Positions 47,853 to 57,426 of a stretch of DNA of 64,000 nt are shown in pieces. Every line of letters begins with the position of its first letter. The first letter of the stretch is position 1. Location: contig NZ_JABCJE010000003.1 in NCBI RefSeq assembly GCF_013377535.1, positions 186,001 through 250,000 of the forward strand. Reading direction: 5' to 3'. A model generated the notes under the pieces. It saw only the letters and a list, made by a program, of their open reading frames with translations, searched no databases and was not told the origin of the DNA. The translations under genes and the position numbers were made by a program. The DNA is from Donghicola mangrovi. Its GTDB lineage: Bacteria; Pseudomonadota; Alphaproteobacteria; Rhodobacterales; Rhodobacteraceae.

Positions 47853-48125
47853 CGCCAGATGCAGCCCGCAAATCCGGTTTAGACGGCGGGCAAAGGGCTG
47901 CTTGGTTGTCTTGTGGTTGAACACCTTTTGCGCGGCCTTGGCCCCCACGCTGCCCCCGATAAAGGCCATGAAAAGAAGGCGGAATTCAGGGGTGCGGCGC
48001 TTTTTCAGAATGGCGCGCAGCTTGTCCCAGCCGAACAGCAGAAATGTCAGGGCGTTCACGGCCAAATAGGCCAGCACGCCCCACGTGAACATACTCTGCC
48101 CTGCCAGAACGTCTAATCCCTGCAC
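47748..48125 (-). CDS. DUF1294 membrane protein
   Basis: A 125-residue protein with two or three hydrophobic segments and the DUF1294 core: [48 protein letters not shown]. Function is unknown. The GTG at 48123-48125 has GAGG 7 bases upstream; an ATG at 48090-48092 with AGGG upstream is an alternative. The C-terminal 35 residues (from ALLALWLLW on) are encoded opposite the DUF2256 gene and may be an overprinted, non-conserved tail. It is divergent from the C26 hydrolase gene. Confidence 0.78.
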   Translation of the reverse strand: MQGLDVLAGQSMFTWGVLAYLAVNALTFLLFGWDKLRAILKKRRTPEFRLLFMAFIGGSVGAKAAQKVFNHKTTKQPFARRLNRICGLHLALLALWLLWDFGAFGTAPVRAIADLLPDLRPFFTP

Positions 48126-48135
48126 ACCCGCACCT

Positions 48136-48174
48136 CACTTTGCGCACTTTGCGTAGGGCATGGAAAAGCCTACG
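48136..48174. promoter_or_regulatory. Tandem 9-bp repeat and inverted repeat in divergent promoter
   Basis: Between the divergent DUF1294 and C26 hydrolase genes there is a perfect tandem repeat CACTTTGCG at 48136-48144 and 48145-48153, overlapping an inverted repeat CGTAGG (48152-48157) and CCTACG (48169-48174), followed by TTTATAT. The arrangement looks like an operator or a promoter with bound regulator, but no regulator gene is near. Confidence 0.4.
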
Positions 48175-48201
48175 TTTATATCAACCAACCGGAGGAACCC
48201 C

Positions 48202-48975
48202 ATGTCCCGACCCGTTGTGGGCATCATCGGCAACCACGCGCTGCTCAACGAAAGCTACCCCGTCCATGCGGGCGGCACGATGAATTCCGAAGCCGTCGCC
48301 GATGTCTGTCATGCCCTGCCGCTGATCGTTCCCGCCGACCCGCGCTATGTCTCGGTCGAAGACCTGCTGGACACCTGCGACGGGTTTCTTCTGACGGGCG
48401 GGCGGCCAAACGTCCACCCCGAAGAATATGGCGAGGAATGGACCGAAGCCTACGGCACCCCAGACCGCGCCCGTGATGCGATCACCCTGCCGCTGGTGCG
48501 GGCCTGCGTCGAACGGGGCCAACCCTTCTTGGGCATCTGCCGCGGCTTCCAAGAGGTGAACGTGGCGATGGGCGGCTCTCTTTACCCTGAAATCCGCGAC
48601 CTGCCCGGGCGCGACAACCACCGGATGCCCCCCGACGGCACGCTCGAGGAAAAGTTCGCCCTGCGCCACACGGTGACTTTCTCCGAAGGGGGGGTCTTTC
48701 ACCGCCTGATGGGCGCCGCGCAGGTGCTGACCAACACGCTCCACGGCCAAGGGATCAAGGAACCGGGCAAGCGCATCGTGATCGACGGCCACGCCCCCGA
48801 CGGCACCCCCGAGGCGATCTATGTGCGCGATGCGGCGGGCTTTACGCTGTCGGTGCAGTGGCACCCCGAATGGAATGCCTGCAACGATCCGGTCTCGCGC
48901 CCGCTGTTCCAAGCCTTTGGCGAGGCTCTGTGCAGCTGGCACAACCAGCGCCGCCCGTACAAACTCACGGCCTAA
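48202..48975 (+). CDS. Class I glutamine amidotransferase-like hydrolase (peptidase C26)
   Basis: A 257-residue member of the gamma-glutamyl hydrolase/PuuD-type class I GATase family. It has TGGRPNVHPEEYG near residue 65, the nucleophile in GICRGFQEVN (Cys near 113), and the His/Glu pair in QWHPEWN near residue 220. PuuD releases GABA from gamma-glutamyl-GABA in putrescine breakdown; a similar role is plausible but no other puu genes are nearby. The ATG at 48202 is preceded by GGAGGAA. An AAAATAC element follows the stop. Confidence 0.87.
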   Translation: MSRPVVGIIGNHALLNESYPVHAGGTMNSEAVADVCHALPLIVPADPRYVSVEDLLDTCDGFLLTGGRPNVHPEEYGEEWTEAYGTPDRARDAITLPLVRACVERGQPFLGICRGFQEVNVAMGGSLYPEIRDLPGRDNHRMPPDGTLEEKFALRHTVTFSEGGVFHRLMGAAQVLTNTLHGQGIKEPGKRIVIDGHAPDGTPEAIYVRDAAGFTLSVQWHPEWNACNDPVSRPLFQAFGEALCSWHNQRRPYKLTA

Positions 48976-48984
48976 AGCGCGCCC

Positions 48985-49050
48985 GCTCCTTCAGCTTGGT
49001 AAAAATACCCCTGCCGGAGGCAACCGCCACCGGCCAAGGGCGCAATCCGC
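48985..49050 (+). repeat. AAAATAC element (copy E)
   Basis: After the C26 hydrolase, GCTCCTTCAGCTTGG is followed by TAAAAATACCCCTGCCGG and a GC-rich segment with CCGGAGGC and GCCACCGG. The core matches copies A-C in orientation relative to the gene it follows. Confidence 0.5.
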
Positions 49051-49054
49051 CCGA

Positions 49055-50248
49055 TCAGGTCACAGCCGCCCGCAGCTTGTATTCCGGCGCGTCCCACAGG
49101 CGCTGGCCCATGACGTCTGCGATGATCTGAACCGCGCGGGTCACGTCATCCATCCCGATATAGAGTGGAGTGAAGCCGAACCGCATGATGTCGGGGGCAC
49201 GGAAATCGCCGATCACGCCGCGGGCGATCAGGGCTTGCATGGCGGCGTAGCCTTCTTCGAAGCGGAACGACACTTGGCTGCCGCGCTGGGCGGGGTCTCG
49301 GGGCGAGGCGAGGGTCAGCATGGGGCAGGTGGCCTCGATCCCCGCGATAAAGGCTTCGGACAGGTCGATGGACGCAGCGCGAAGGGCGGTCATGTCCACG
49401 GTGTCCCAGATGTCCAGAGCGGCGTCCAAGGCGGCCAGTTGGATCACCGGTGGGGTGCCACAACGCATACGGGCGATTCCCTCGCCTGCGCGGTAGGCCT
49501 GTTCGAACGCAAAGGGCGCGGCGTGACCCAGCCAGCCTGACAGGATCGGGCGGGCCATGTCCGCGTGACGGGGCGCCACGTAGATAAAGGCGGGCGCTCC
49601 GGGGCCGGCGTTCAGGTATTTGTAGGTGCAGCCCACGGCGAAATCCGCATCCGCGCGGGTCAGGTCCACGGGGATCGCGCCCGCCGAGTGGGCCAGATCC
49701 CAGACGGTCAGCGCGCCGACCGCATGGGCCTGCGCGGTTAAAGCGGCCATGTCGTGTTTGCGGCCGGTGCGGTAATCAACCTCGGTCAGCATCAGGGCGG
49801 CGATCTCGTCGGTCAGGTGGGCGGAGACCTCTTCGGGGGCGACGACTCGGAGCGCGTAGTCGGGGCCAAGGGCGCCGAGCAGGCCTTCGGCCATATAAAG
49901 ATCCGAAGGGAAGTTTCCGCTGTCGGAAAGTACCACTTTCCGATCTGGCCGCATTTGCAGGGCGGCGGCGAGGGCTTGGAAGACCTTGATGGATAGGGTG
50001 TCGCCGACCATCACATGGCCCTCAGGGGCGCCGATCAGCCGCCCGATCCGGTCCCCGAGGGCGGCAGGTTGGGCCATCCATCCGGCCTTGTTCCAGCCCC
50101 CGATCAGCATCTGACCCCATTCCTCGGTCACCGTGCGGGCGATGCGGGTCGCGGTGGCGCGGGGCAGGGGCCCAAGGGAGTTTCCGTCCAGATAAACAAG
50201 CCCTTCGGGCAAATCGAACAGCGCGCGGGTGGCGGTGAAATCGGTCAT
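49055..50248 (-). CDS. kynU: Kynureninase
   Basis: PLP enzyme (397 residues) splitting kynurenine to anthranilate and alanine in tryptophan catabolism. The N-terminus has GLVYLDGNSLGPLPRAT, the substrate-binding LIGGWNKAGW segment follows, and the Schiff-base lysine is in VGCTYKYLNAGPG near residue 220. The C-terminal SQVSFRFEEGYAAMQAL is also typical. The ATG at 50246-50248 follows AGGAG. No other kyn gene is in the window. It is divergent from the methyltransferase-like gene by 236 bases. Confidence 0.95.
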   Translation of the reverse strand: MTDFTATRALFDLPEGLVYLDGNSLGPLPRATATRIARTVTEEWGQMLIGGWNKAGWMAQPAALGDRIGRLIGAPEGHVMVGDTLSIKVFQALAAALQMRPDRKVVLSDSGNFPSDLYMAEGLLGALGPDYALRVVAPEEVSAHLTDEIAALMLTEVDYRTGRKHDMAALTAQAHAVGALTVWDLAHSAGAIPVDLTRADADFAVGCTYKYLNAGPGAPAFIYVAPRHADMARPILSGWLGHAAPFAFEQAYRAGEGIARMRCGTPPVIQLAALDAALDIWDTVDMTALRAASIDLSEAFIAGIEATCPMLTLASPRDPAQRGSQVSFRFEEGYAAMQALIARGVIGDFRAPDIMRFGFTPLYIGMDDVTRAVQIIADVMGQRLWDAPEYKLRAAVT

Positions 50249-50484
50249 GGGGACTCCTGTCGGCGGGTGCGGGGAATGGTGGCGCGGGGCAGGGCCACAG
50301 GCAAGGGCTGACGCGGCGATACCTCGGGCGCACAGGATTGATGCTGAAAAATGCAAAGTAGCGTCCAAAAGGTGCATTTCGGTCACGGAATTGCGACCTT
50401 CCGCCACGATCCGATGGTCTGACTTGCACCGATGCCGCTGTGCAGCAACACTGCGCCTGCATCGCAAAAGGAGGAGGGCGGCGT

Positions 50485-50946
50485 ATGCGCAGATTTGTGC
50501 AGATCATCGATATTCCGCCTGTCTGGCTCGTGCTGGCCATTCTGGCCGCCCGTGTCATCGGACAGAAGGAACCGATGTGGCTGTCCTTTGGCGGCCAATG
50601 GGCCCAGCTGATGGCTGGCGTCCTGATCGGCGGGGGCCTGATCCTGATGGTTCTGGCCGTTTATGAAATGCGCCGCCAACGCACAACGCTCATGCCCCAC
50701 CAAGAGGCCGACCATCTGGTGACCTCGGGGATCTTCAGCCGCAGCCGCAATCCCATCTATCTGGGCGACCTGCTGGTGCTGGCGGGCTTTGTTTTGCGAT
50801 TTGATGCCGTGTTTGCGCTAACCCTCTTGCCAGTCTTTGTTTGGGTGATCGAACGTCGGTTCGTCATTCCGGAAGAAGATCGCCTGAGGAGAAAATTCCG
50901 AGCGGATTTCGCGCGATACTGTCATAAAACACGCAGGTGGATCTGA
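50485..50946 (+). CDS. Isoprenylcysteine carboxyl methyltransferase-like membrane protein
   Basis: A 153-residue membrane protein with about four helices. The C-terminal part has the ICMT/PEMT pattern HLVTSGIFSRSRNPIYLGDLL followed by a hydrophobic stretch and an ERRFVIPEEDRLRRKF acid-basic segment, which binds S-adenosylmethionine in the family. The substrate is unknown; phospholipid or small-molecule methylation is possible. The ATG at 50485 is preceded by an excellent AAAGGAGGAGGG site. It is followed by the pnt promoter region. Confidence 0.82.
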   Translation: MRRFVQIIDIPPVWLVLAILAARVIGQKEPMWLSFGGQWAQLMAGVLIGGGLILMVLAVYEMRRQRTTLMPHQEADHLVTSGIFSRSRNPIYLGDLLVLAGFVLRFDAVFALTLLPVFVWVIERRFVIPEEDRLRRKFRADFARYCHKTRRWI

Positions 50947-51073
50947 TGAAATGCCGTCATAAAGATCATGAAAATTGCCTGCTTGTGAAATAATCTTGCG
51001 CAAGTTACACGAAAATCGTCCGTAACAGGCCTCTCCCAGAGGTGGTTACGTTAAGTGAAGGGGGACTATACCT

Positions 51074-52648
51074 GTGAAAATCGGGACACCAAAGGAAGTG
51101 TACGAGGGGGAACGTCGCGTTGCGATGACTCCTGACTCGGCACTCCAGCTGCAAAAGCTTGGGTACGAATGTGCCATCGAGACTGGCGCCGGCGCTGCTG
51201 CCGGTTTCTCGGATGCCGACTATGAAAAAGCCGGCGTAGAGATCCTGCCGACCGCAGCCCAGCTGTGGAAAGCCGTGGACATCGTCGCCAAGGTCCGTGA
51301 ACCCAACGACACCGAAGCCAAGCGCCTGTCCGCTGGCCAGACCCTGATCAGCTTCTTCTGGCCCGCCCAGAACAAAGAGCTGCTGGAGCTGTGCCAATCG
51401 AAAAGCGCGAACGTCATCGCGATGGACATGGTGCCCCGCATCAGCCGCGCGCAGAAGATGGACGCTCTGTCGTCGATGGCCAACATCGCGGGTTACCGCG
51501 CGGTTATCGAAGCGGGTAACAACTTTGGTCGCTTCTTCACCGGTCAGGTGACTGCGGCAGGTAAAGTGCCCCCCGCGAAGGTTCTGATCGTAGGCGCAGG
51601 TGTGGCCGGTCTGGCCGCCATCGGTACCTCGACCAGCCTTGGCGCGATCACTCTGGCGTTCGACGTTCGTCCCGAAGTGGCTGAGCAGATCGAATCCATG
51701 GGCGCAGAATTCGTCTATCTGGACTTTGAAGAGCAGGCACAGGATGGCGCGGCCACCGGTGGCTATGCGGCTCCGTCCAGCCCCGAGTTCCGTGAAGCGC
51801 AGCTGAAAAAGTTCCGTGAACTGGCCCCCAGCGTCGATATCGTCATCACCACCGCCCTGATTCCGGGCCGTGATGCGCCGGTTCTGTGGACCAAGGATAT
51901 GGTCGAACTGATGAAGCCCGGCTCGGTGGTCGTTGACCTCGCGGCTGAAAAGGGCGGCAACTGCGAACTGACCCAGAAGGATCAGCGCGTTGTTTCCGAC
52001 AACGGCGTCATCGTTATCGGCTACACCGACTTCCCCAGCCGTATGGCTGCTCAGGCGTCGACCCTGTACTCGACCAACATCCGTCACATGATGACCGACC
52101 TGACCCCCGACAAGGACGGCAAGGTCAACCACAACATGGAAGACGATGTGATCCGTGGCGCGACCGTGACCCACGAGGGCGCGATCACCTTCCCGCCGCC
52201 GCCCCCCAAGGTAAAGGCCATCGCGGCCCAGAAGCCCAAGGAAAAAGCGCCGGAACTGACGCCCGAAGAAAAGCGTGCAGCCGAAGTCGCGGCCTTCAAA
52301 AAAGAGACCAAGACCCAGGTGACCCTGCTGGCCGTTGGCGGCGCACTGCTGCTGGCCGCTGGTCTGGTAGCACCCGCCAGCTTCATGCAGCACTTCATCG
52401 TGTTCGTTCTGTCGGTCTTCATCGGTTTCCAGGTGATCTGGAACGTCAGCCACTCGCTGCACACCCCGCTGATGGCTGTGACCAACGCGATCTCGTCGAT
52501 CATCATTCTGGGCGCGCTGATGCAAATCGGCTCGGGCTCGTTCCTGGTGATCCTCCTTGCCGCTCTGTCGGTCTTTATGGCTGGCATCAACATCTTCGGC
52601 GGCTTCCTCGTGACACGGCGCATGCTCGCCATGTTCCAGAAATCGTAA
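51074..52648 (+). CDS. pntA: NAD(P) transhydrogenase subunit alpha (fused dI and membrane part)
   Basis: Proton-translocating transhydrogenase alpha subunit (524 residues), exchanging hydride between NADH and NADP+ at the cost of proton motive force. The N-terminal NAD-binding dI has [26 protein letters not shown]-like [16 protein letters not shown] near 170, and [15 protein letters not shown]. The C-terminal part after a charged Pro/Lys linker has four membrane helices. The GTG at 51074 begins the canonical N-terminus. Alpha is one chain here; some alphaproteobacteria split it into two. pntB follows after 13 bases. Confidence 0.95.
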   Translation: MKIGTPKEVYEGERRVAMTPDSALQLQKLGYECAIETGAGAAAGFSDADYEKAGVEILPTAAQLWKAVDIVAKVREPNDTEAKRLSAGQTLISFFWPAQNKELLELCQSKSANVIAMDMVPRISRAQKMDALSSMANIAGYRAVIEAGNNFGRFFTGQVTAAGKVPPAKVLIVGAGVAGLAAIGTSTSLGAITLAFDVRPEVAEQIESMGAEFVYLDFEEQAQDGAATGGYAAPSSPEFREAQLKKFRELAPSVDIVITTALIPGRDAPVLWTKDMVELMKPGSVVVDLAAEKGGNCELTQKDQRVVSDNGVIVIGYTDFPSRMAAQASTLYSTNIRHMMTDLTPDKDGKVNHNMEDDVIRGATVTHEGAITFPPPPPKVKAIAAQKPKEKAPELTPEEKRAAEVAAFKKETKTQVTLLAVGGALLLAAGLVAPASFMQHFIVFVLSVFIGFQVIWNVSHSLHTPLMAVTNAISSIIILGALMQIGSGSFLVILLAALSVFMAGINIFGGFLVTRRMLAMFQKS

Positions 52649-52661
52649 GGAGTAGACGATT

Positions 52662-54095
52662 ATGGAATTCGGTTTCACTACGGCGGCATATGTCGTCGCC
52701 GCTGTCCTCTTCATCCTGTCGCTGGGTGGCCTGTCGGGTCAGGAAAGCGCGAAGCGGGCTGTATGGTACGGTATCGTCGGCATGGCGCTGGCGATTGCGG
52801 CCACTCTGGTTGGCCCCGGTGCCGGTCTGTGGCTGCTGTCGATCCTGCTGATCGCAGGCGGCGGCACCATCGGTTACGTGGTCGCCAAGCGCGTCCAGAT
52901 GACCGAGATGCCCCAGCTGGTTGCTGCGATGCACTCGCTGGTGGGTCTGGCGGCTGTGTTCGTCGGTCTGGTTGCTCATATCGAGCTGGGCCGCGTTCTG
53001 GGCATGACCGAAGAGCAGCGTCACGCTCTGGAAGGCTTTGGCGCGCTGCTGGCGCACAAAACCCCCGTCGAGCAGAACATCCTGCGCGTTGAGCTGTTCC
53101 TGGGCATCTTCATCGGTGCTGTGACCTTTACCGGTTCGGTCATTGCCTATGGCAAGCTGGCAGGCAAAGTGTCGTCGGCCGCAACCAAGCTGCCCGGCGG
53201 GCACATCCTGAACGCAGGCGCTGCGATCATCTCGCTGCTCTGCCTGTTCTGGTACTTTGGCACCGGCGGTTTCTTCCCGCTGGCGATCATGACCCTGATG
53301 GCGCTGTTCATCGGCTACCACCTGATCATGGGTATCGGCGGCGCGGACATGCCCGTTGTGGTTTCGATGCTGAACTCGTATTCGGGTTGGGCCGCGGCTG
53401 CGATCGGTTTCTCGCTGGGCAACGACCTTCTGATCGTTGTTGGCGCGCTGGTTGGTTCGTCGGGTGCGATCCTGTCCTACATCATGTGTAAGGCGATGAA
53501 CCGTTCGTTCGTCAGCGTTATCCTTGGTGGCTTCGGCGGCACCACCGGTCCCGCAATGGAAGTCGAAGGCGAGCAGATCGCAATCGATGCAGACGGTGTT
53601 GCCACCGCTCTGAACGAAGCTGACAGCGTCATCATCATCCCCGGCTACGGCATGGCGGTGGCTCAGGCGCAGCAGTCGGTGTCGGAACTGACCCGCAAAC
53701 TGCGCGCGGCTGGCAAAGAGGTGCGTTTCGCGATCCACCCCGTTGCAGGTCGTCTGCCCGGTCACATGAACGTTCTGCTGGCAGAGGCCAAAGTGCCCTA
53801 CGACATCGTTCTGGAGATGGAAGAGATCAACGACGACTTCCCCGAGACCGATGTGGCCATCGTGATCGGTTCGAACGACATCGTGAACCCTGCCGCTCAG
53901 GAAGATCCCAACAGCCCCATCGCCGGCATGCCGGTTCTGGAATGCTGGAAGGCCAAGCAGGTGTTTGTGTCCAAGCGTGGTCAGGGTACCGGCTACTCGG
54001 GCATCGAGAACCCGCTGTTCTACAAAGAGAACACCCGCATGTTCTACGGCGATGCGAAAGCCTCGATCGACAGCCTGCTGCCGATGATCAAATAA
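52662..54095 (+). CDS. pntB: NAD(P) transhydrogenase subunit beta
   Basis: Membrane and NADP-binding subunit (477 residues) of the transhydrogenase. The first 260 residues contain about eight to nine helices with the proton channel; the C-terminal dIII binds NADP(H), with [13 protein letters not shown] near 325, [18 protein letters not shown] near 362, and the [10 protein letters not shown] and [10 protein letters not shown] segments. The ATG follows AAGGAG in the pntA-pntB junction. A clear terminator lies behind it. Confidence 0.96.
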   Translation: MEFGFTTAAYVVAAVLFILSLGGLSGQESAKRAVWYGIVGMALAIAATLVGPGAGLWLLSILLIAGGGTIGYVVAKRVQMTEMPQLVAAMHSLVGLAAVFVGLVAHIELGRVLGMTEEQRHALEGFGALLAHKTPVEQNILRVELFLGIFIGAVTFTGSVIAYGKLAGKVSSAATKLPGGHILNAGAAIISLLCLFWYFGTGGFFPLAIMTLMALFIGYHLIMGIGGADMPVVVSMLNSYSGWAAAAIGFSLGNDLLIVVGALVGSSGAILSYIMCKAMNRSFVSVILGGFGGTTGPAMEVEGEQIAIDADGVATALNEADSVIIIPGYGMAVAQAQQSVSELTRKLRAAGKEVRFAIHPVAGRLPGHMNVLLAEAKVPYDIVLEMEEINDDFPETDVAIVIGSNDIVNPAAQEDPNSPIAGMPVLECWKAKQVFVSKRGQGTGYSGIENPLFYKENTRMFYGDAKASIDSLLPMIK

Positions 54096-54125
54096 GCAGA
54101 AATTTCGGGAGTTTTCCTGAAATGG

Positions 54126-54154
54126 GCCGCCCTCGGACACGGGGGCGGCTTTTT
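54126..54154 (+). terminator. Terminator after pntB
   Basis: Stem GCCGCCC (54126-54132) and GGGCGGC (54143-54149) with a 10-base loop and TTTTTC immediately after. A good rho-independent terminator 30 bases past the pntB stop. Confidence 0.88.
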
Positions 54155-54460
54155 CTATGGGCGGGTTCTGTAGGCGAACGGATAGGGAGACTCTTTGATC
54201 GGGGTCAAAAACTGTGCAAATATAGCCCTGTGGATAACGGACATGCGCGCAAAGCAACCCTTGCGATTTTTGTTAGTGCTCCGAAAGTCTAAATAGCTTT
54301 AGCTTAAAGTCAGCAAAGGGCGGCCGTTAGAGAGGTCCATGGGACACAGTGTCCCGTAATCGTGACCCCGTACGGTGCTGCCTAGGTTTGCAGGTTTCCA
54401 AAGGCCTGCGTTGCGTTCCGCCCTTGTTCGGGCAGCAGAGGATTTTCGAAGGAACGCACT
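54155..54460. other. Long leader/intergenic region with DnaA box and palindrome
   Basis: No gene is visible in these 306 bases (365 with the terminator part). It holds TGTGGATAA at 54229-54237, a perfect match to the DnaA-box consensus in reverse orientation; a 15-base palindrome GGGACAC-A-GTGTCCC at 54341-54355; and two short hairpins at 54390-54409 (GCAGG/CCTGC) and 54420-54433 (GCCC/GGGC) just before the ribosome-binding site of the next gene. A single DnaA box does not make an origin. Confidence 0.5.
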
Positions 54461-54715
54461 ATGACTGTCTCGTATGAACTGCTCAAGCGTCTCGACCACA
54501 AGGCGGAAGTACTGGCCCAGTACAAACCCGCTGCCGTTCGCGAATGGGTGGTTGTCCTGACTGAAAATGGCAAGACCCGCGAACTGGTCATGCCCATGGC
54601 CCCCGACCTGCGCACCCTTGCGCGGATTGCCCCGAACGCTGTTCTGACCGAAGTCCATATGCGCAGCAAAAAGTCGCAGCCCGCAGGCGGAAACCCGTTT
54701 TTCGCGCAGAATTAA
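54461..54715 (+). CDS. Small protein of unknown function
   Basis: An 84-residue cytoplasmic protein with no recognised domain. It begins with a helical MTVSYELLKRLDHKAEVLAQ, followed by a beta-rich middle (REWVVVLTENGKTRELVMPM) and a polar, flexible tail. AAGGA precedes the ATG. The long structured upstream region with a palindrome and two hairpins is unusual for so small a gene and suggests regulation. It lies between the pntB terminator and the DUF3422 gene, 136 bases from the latter. Coding potential is supported by the ribosome-binding site and base composition only. Confidence 0.6.
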   Translation: MTVSYELLKRLDHKAEVLAQYKPAAVREWVVVLTENGKTRELVMPMAPDLRTLARIAPNAVLTEVHMRSKKSQPAGGNPFFAQN

Positions 54716-54851
54716 TGGCTTAGGTGCGCGAAAGGTGTCCCGAAAGCTTCGGTATACAGTCGCGCACATATAACCCACTGAAATTGCGAACTATTTTCTT
54801 GATTGGCGAGCGGAAATCAGTAGCTTGCCTGCAAAGATAAAAGGTTCGCAT

Positions 54852-56135
54852 ATGAATACCATTCCCGACCACCCGTTGCGCTATGCGCTTGCGAACGAGC
54901 TGCACGCGCGCCCGTTCCCGATGCTGACCGCGCCGTGCCGCGCGATCTTTCTGGCCATCAAGCACGAGAAGGACGCCGCCAACCGCAACAAGTCGCAGGA
55001 CCGCGATCATCTGATCGCCCTGCTGGACCGTTACGGCGCGCCCCATCCGCAGCCCGGTGCCACCCATTGGTCGGGCGAGATCGGCAAGCATGTCCTGAAA
55101 TGGGAACAACACACCGAATTTGTGACCTTTACCGTGTTCCTTGAGGGGCTGGGGGAGCGCGCGTTCGATCCCGTTGATTTCGATGTCTTCCCCGAGGATT
55201 GGCTGAACGGATCGCCCGGTTTGCGGGTGACCTCGGCGATGATCCGCATCGAGCCGCGCCCCGAACCCGAGGAGGTCAGCCGCAAGGTCAACGACTGGTT
55301 CGTCGCCGAAAGTCTGGCGATCAGCAGCGTGCTGGATGATGCGGCCACGATTGCGGGCGATTTCCGGATCGATCCGGCGGGTCACATGCGATTCGTCATC
55401 TTCCCCGCCGCCCACACCGGCGAGCGCCGCATCGGCCGTATCTTGCAGCGTGTGTGCGAGATCGAGACCTATAAGAGCATGTCGATGCTGGGTCTGGCGC
55501 GGGTGCGGGCGATGGGGGATCAGCTGGGGCAGGTGGACAGTCGCTTGACCCGTCTGGTGTCGGATATGGCCGTGGCCAATCACGAACAGCCCGAAGAGAC
55601 CCTGCACCAGCTGCTGGCGATCTCGGCCGAGCTGGAGAACCTGCAGGCGCAGGCGTCGTTCCGGTTCGGGGCCACGGGCGCCTACGAGGCGATTGTGAAC
55701 CAGCGGATCGAGGTCCTGCGCGAGAGCCGCGTGGCGGGCCGTCAGACCTTTGCCGAGTTCATGATGCGCCGGTACGACCCTGCGATGCGGACGGTGAAAT
55801 CCACCGAGCGCCGTTTGGCCAGCATGTCGGACCGCGCCATTCGCGCCGCGCAGCTGCTACAGACCCGTGTGGATGTGGACCGATCCGCGCAGAACCAGGC
55901 CCTGCTGGAAAGCATGGATCGCCGCGCCGACCTGCAACTGCGCCTGCAAGAGACGGTCGAAGGGCTGTCGGTCGTGGCGATCAGTTACTATGCGGTCAGC
56001 TTGGCCAGCTATGTGCTGGCCCCGCTGGCCAAGGCCGTGCATCTGGAAAAGACCGAGCTGACGGCCTTGGTCACTCTGCCGGTTGTAGGGATTGTGTATC
56101 TGATGATCCGGAAAATCCGGAATCAGGTGCACTGA
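54852..56135 (+). CDS. DUF3422 family membrane-anchored protein
   Basis: A 427-residue protein of the DUF3422 family. The N-terminal LRYALANELHARPFP is diagnostic, and the remainder is alpha-helical with long coiled-coil-like segments (QVDSRLTRLVSDMAVANHEQPEE, EVLRESRVAGRQTFAEFMMRRYDPAMR). Two hydrophobic helices lie close to the C-terminus (VVAISYYAVSLASYVLAPL and ALVTLPVVGIVYLMI), predicting an inner-membrane anchor with a large soluble domain. Function is unknown. The ATG at 54852 has AAAGG upstream. Its last 65 bases overlap the convergent sulfur transporter gene. Confidence 0.85.
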   Translation: MNTIPDHPLRYALANELHARPFPMLTAPCRAIFLAIKHEKDAANRNKSQDRDHLIALLDRYGAPHPQPGATHWSGEIGKHVLKWEQHTEFVTFTVFLEGLGERAFDPVDFDVFPEDWLNGSPGLRVTSAMIRIEPRPEPEEVSRKVNDWFVAESLAISSVLDDAATIAGDFRIDPAGHMRFVIFPAAHTGERRIGRILQRVCEIETYKSMSMLGLARVRAMGDQLGQVDSRLTRLVSDMAVANHEQPEETLHQLLAISAELENLQAQASFRFGATGAYEAIVNQRIEVLRESRVAGRQTFAEFMMRRYDPAMRTVKSTERRLASMSDRAIRAAQLLQTRVDVDRSAQNQALLESMDRRADLQLRLQETVEGLSVVAISYYAVSLASYVLAPLAKAVHLEKTELTALVTLPVVGIVYLMIRKIRNQVH

Positions 56136-57156
56136 CACGATCCAGCAGGCAGGCGGCGATCACGCCGCCTGCCGCGATGGACAGCAGAGCAAGGATCGCC
56201 GACAGGCCAAGGGTCGGCACCCCTGCCAGGCCTGCGCCGATGGTGCAGCCGCCGGCCAGTACGCCGCCAAAGCCCATCAGAACGCCTCCGGTGATGTAGC
56301 GGCCCATCTGCGCGGGGGCCTCGAACCCTTGCCATTCAAAGCGGCGGCCGATGAGGCTGGCCACCAGAGCGCCCGCCAGAACACCGCCCACGAGGCCCGC
56401 GCCAAAGGTCGGCTCGACCGCGGTGCTGGCGATCACGTAGAACAGGCTGTCGGCCACAGGCGCGGTAAAGGCGAGGCTTTCCAGCGCGATGGGGTCGAAT
56501 TCATCCAGCAGGACATAGCCGGTGCCGACCCACGCGGCGGGCACCAACAGGCCCAGAACCGCCCCCGCGATCAGGGTCAGGGGATGCAGGCGGGAAGTCA
56601 GCGCATAGGCCAGCGCAGGGACCGCAATCACCAGCGACCAGACCAGAGCGCCGCCGGGCAGGTCGGCCAAGGTGCCGATGCCCAAATCGTTGGTCAGGCC
56701 GGACAGAGCGGTGCGGGCAGGGGCCAGCACGCCCTTCATCGCGGCGTGGGCGGTGACGGCGAAGACCAGCATCACGGTCAGCGCGCGCAGGTTGCCGGTG
56801 GCGGTCAGGACGGTCAGGCGGGTGATGCAGCCGCGGGTCAGGACCATGCCGGTGCCAAAGGCCAGACCGCCAAGGATAATCGCCAGAACGGGCAGGGCAG
56901 TGGTGGTAAAGCGGTGGCCGTCAAAGCTGATCAGGCCCGAAAGGACCGCGCCTTGGGTACCCAGAACAGCGATCCCCAGCGCCCACAGCCACAGGCCAGC
57001 GGCGCTGCGACGTTCGCCAGCAGGGCCCGCGACCGCACGGCGAAAGCAGAAACGGGTCGGCTCGGCCAGAAGGCCGAAGACCACGCCAATGGCCAGTGCC
57101 AGCCAGATGCTGGCTTCGCGCGGGGTAACGTCACCCAGACCCAGTTGTTCAAACAT
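56071..57156 (-). CDS. YeeE/YedE family sulfur-compound transporter
   Basis: A 361-residue polytopic membrane protein with about nine to ten helices in two similar halves. Both halves contain a buried cysteine motif, TRGCITR near residue 110 and AGGCTIGAGLAG near 305, which in the TsuA/YeeE family conducts thiosulfate; other relatives move selenium or sulfur species. The C-terminal 20 residues (after DRVSAPDSG) are polar and are encoded opposite the end of the DUF3422 gene. The ATG at 57154-57156 follows a GGTGAAG site. No TusA-like partner is adjacent, although many relatives have one. Confidence 0.87.
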   Translation of the reverse strand: MFEQLGLGDVTPREASIWLALAIGVVFGLLAEPTRFCFRRAVAGPAGERRSAAGLWLWALGIAVLGTQGAVLSGLISFDGHRFTTTALPVLAIILGGLAFGTGMVLTRGCITRLTVLTATGNLRALTVMLVFAVTAHAAMKGVLAPARTALSGLTNDLGIGTLADLPGGALVWSLVIAVPALAYALTSRLHPLTLIAGAVLGLLVPAAWVGTGYVLLDEFDPIALESLAFTAPVADSLFYVIASTAVEPTFGAGLVGGVLAGALVASLIGRRFEWQGFEAPAQMGRYITGGVLMGFGGVLAGGCTIGAGLAGVPTLGLSAILALLSIAAGGVIAACLLDRVSAPDSGFSGSSDTQSLQPAE

Positions 57157-57426
57157 CGCTTCACCTTTGGAAAACGGGAATTTGTTCTGGAATGAGGGCG
57201 AAAACCCGCTCTGGCAAGCTCCGTCTTATAGTGCGTGGGGAGTCATGCTGGAATGTTGTTCCGATTGGGGCGGGCGGCTTGGGACGGGCGTTGTGTCCGG
57301 CCTGCTGTCGGGTGATGCTGGTTTTGCGGGCGCTTGGGCGCGGCGTGTGATGTCCTTTTCTGCCGGAAAACTTGGAAGTCGCGCAGCGCGGGCATAGGTT
57401 GCCCCCATACTAAATCGGAGAGCGTT
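57157..57426. other. Intergenic region, no feature recognised
   Basis: A 270-base gap between divergent YeeE/YedE and M20 genes. I see no gene, hairpin, repeat or obvious promoter box; it must contain the promoters of both genes. Confidence 0.4.

Noticed and set aside
54229-54237. Replication origin around the DnaA box
   Set aside because: Only one box, no AT-rich unwinding stretch and no dnaA, dnaN or parAB genes nearby.
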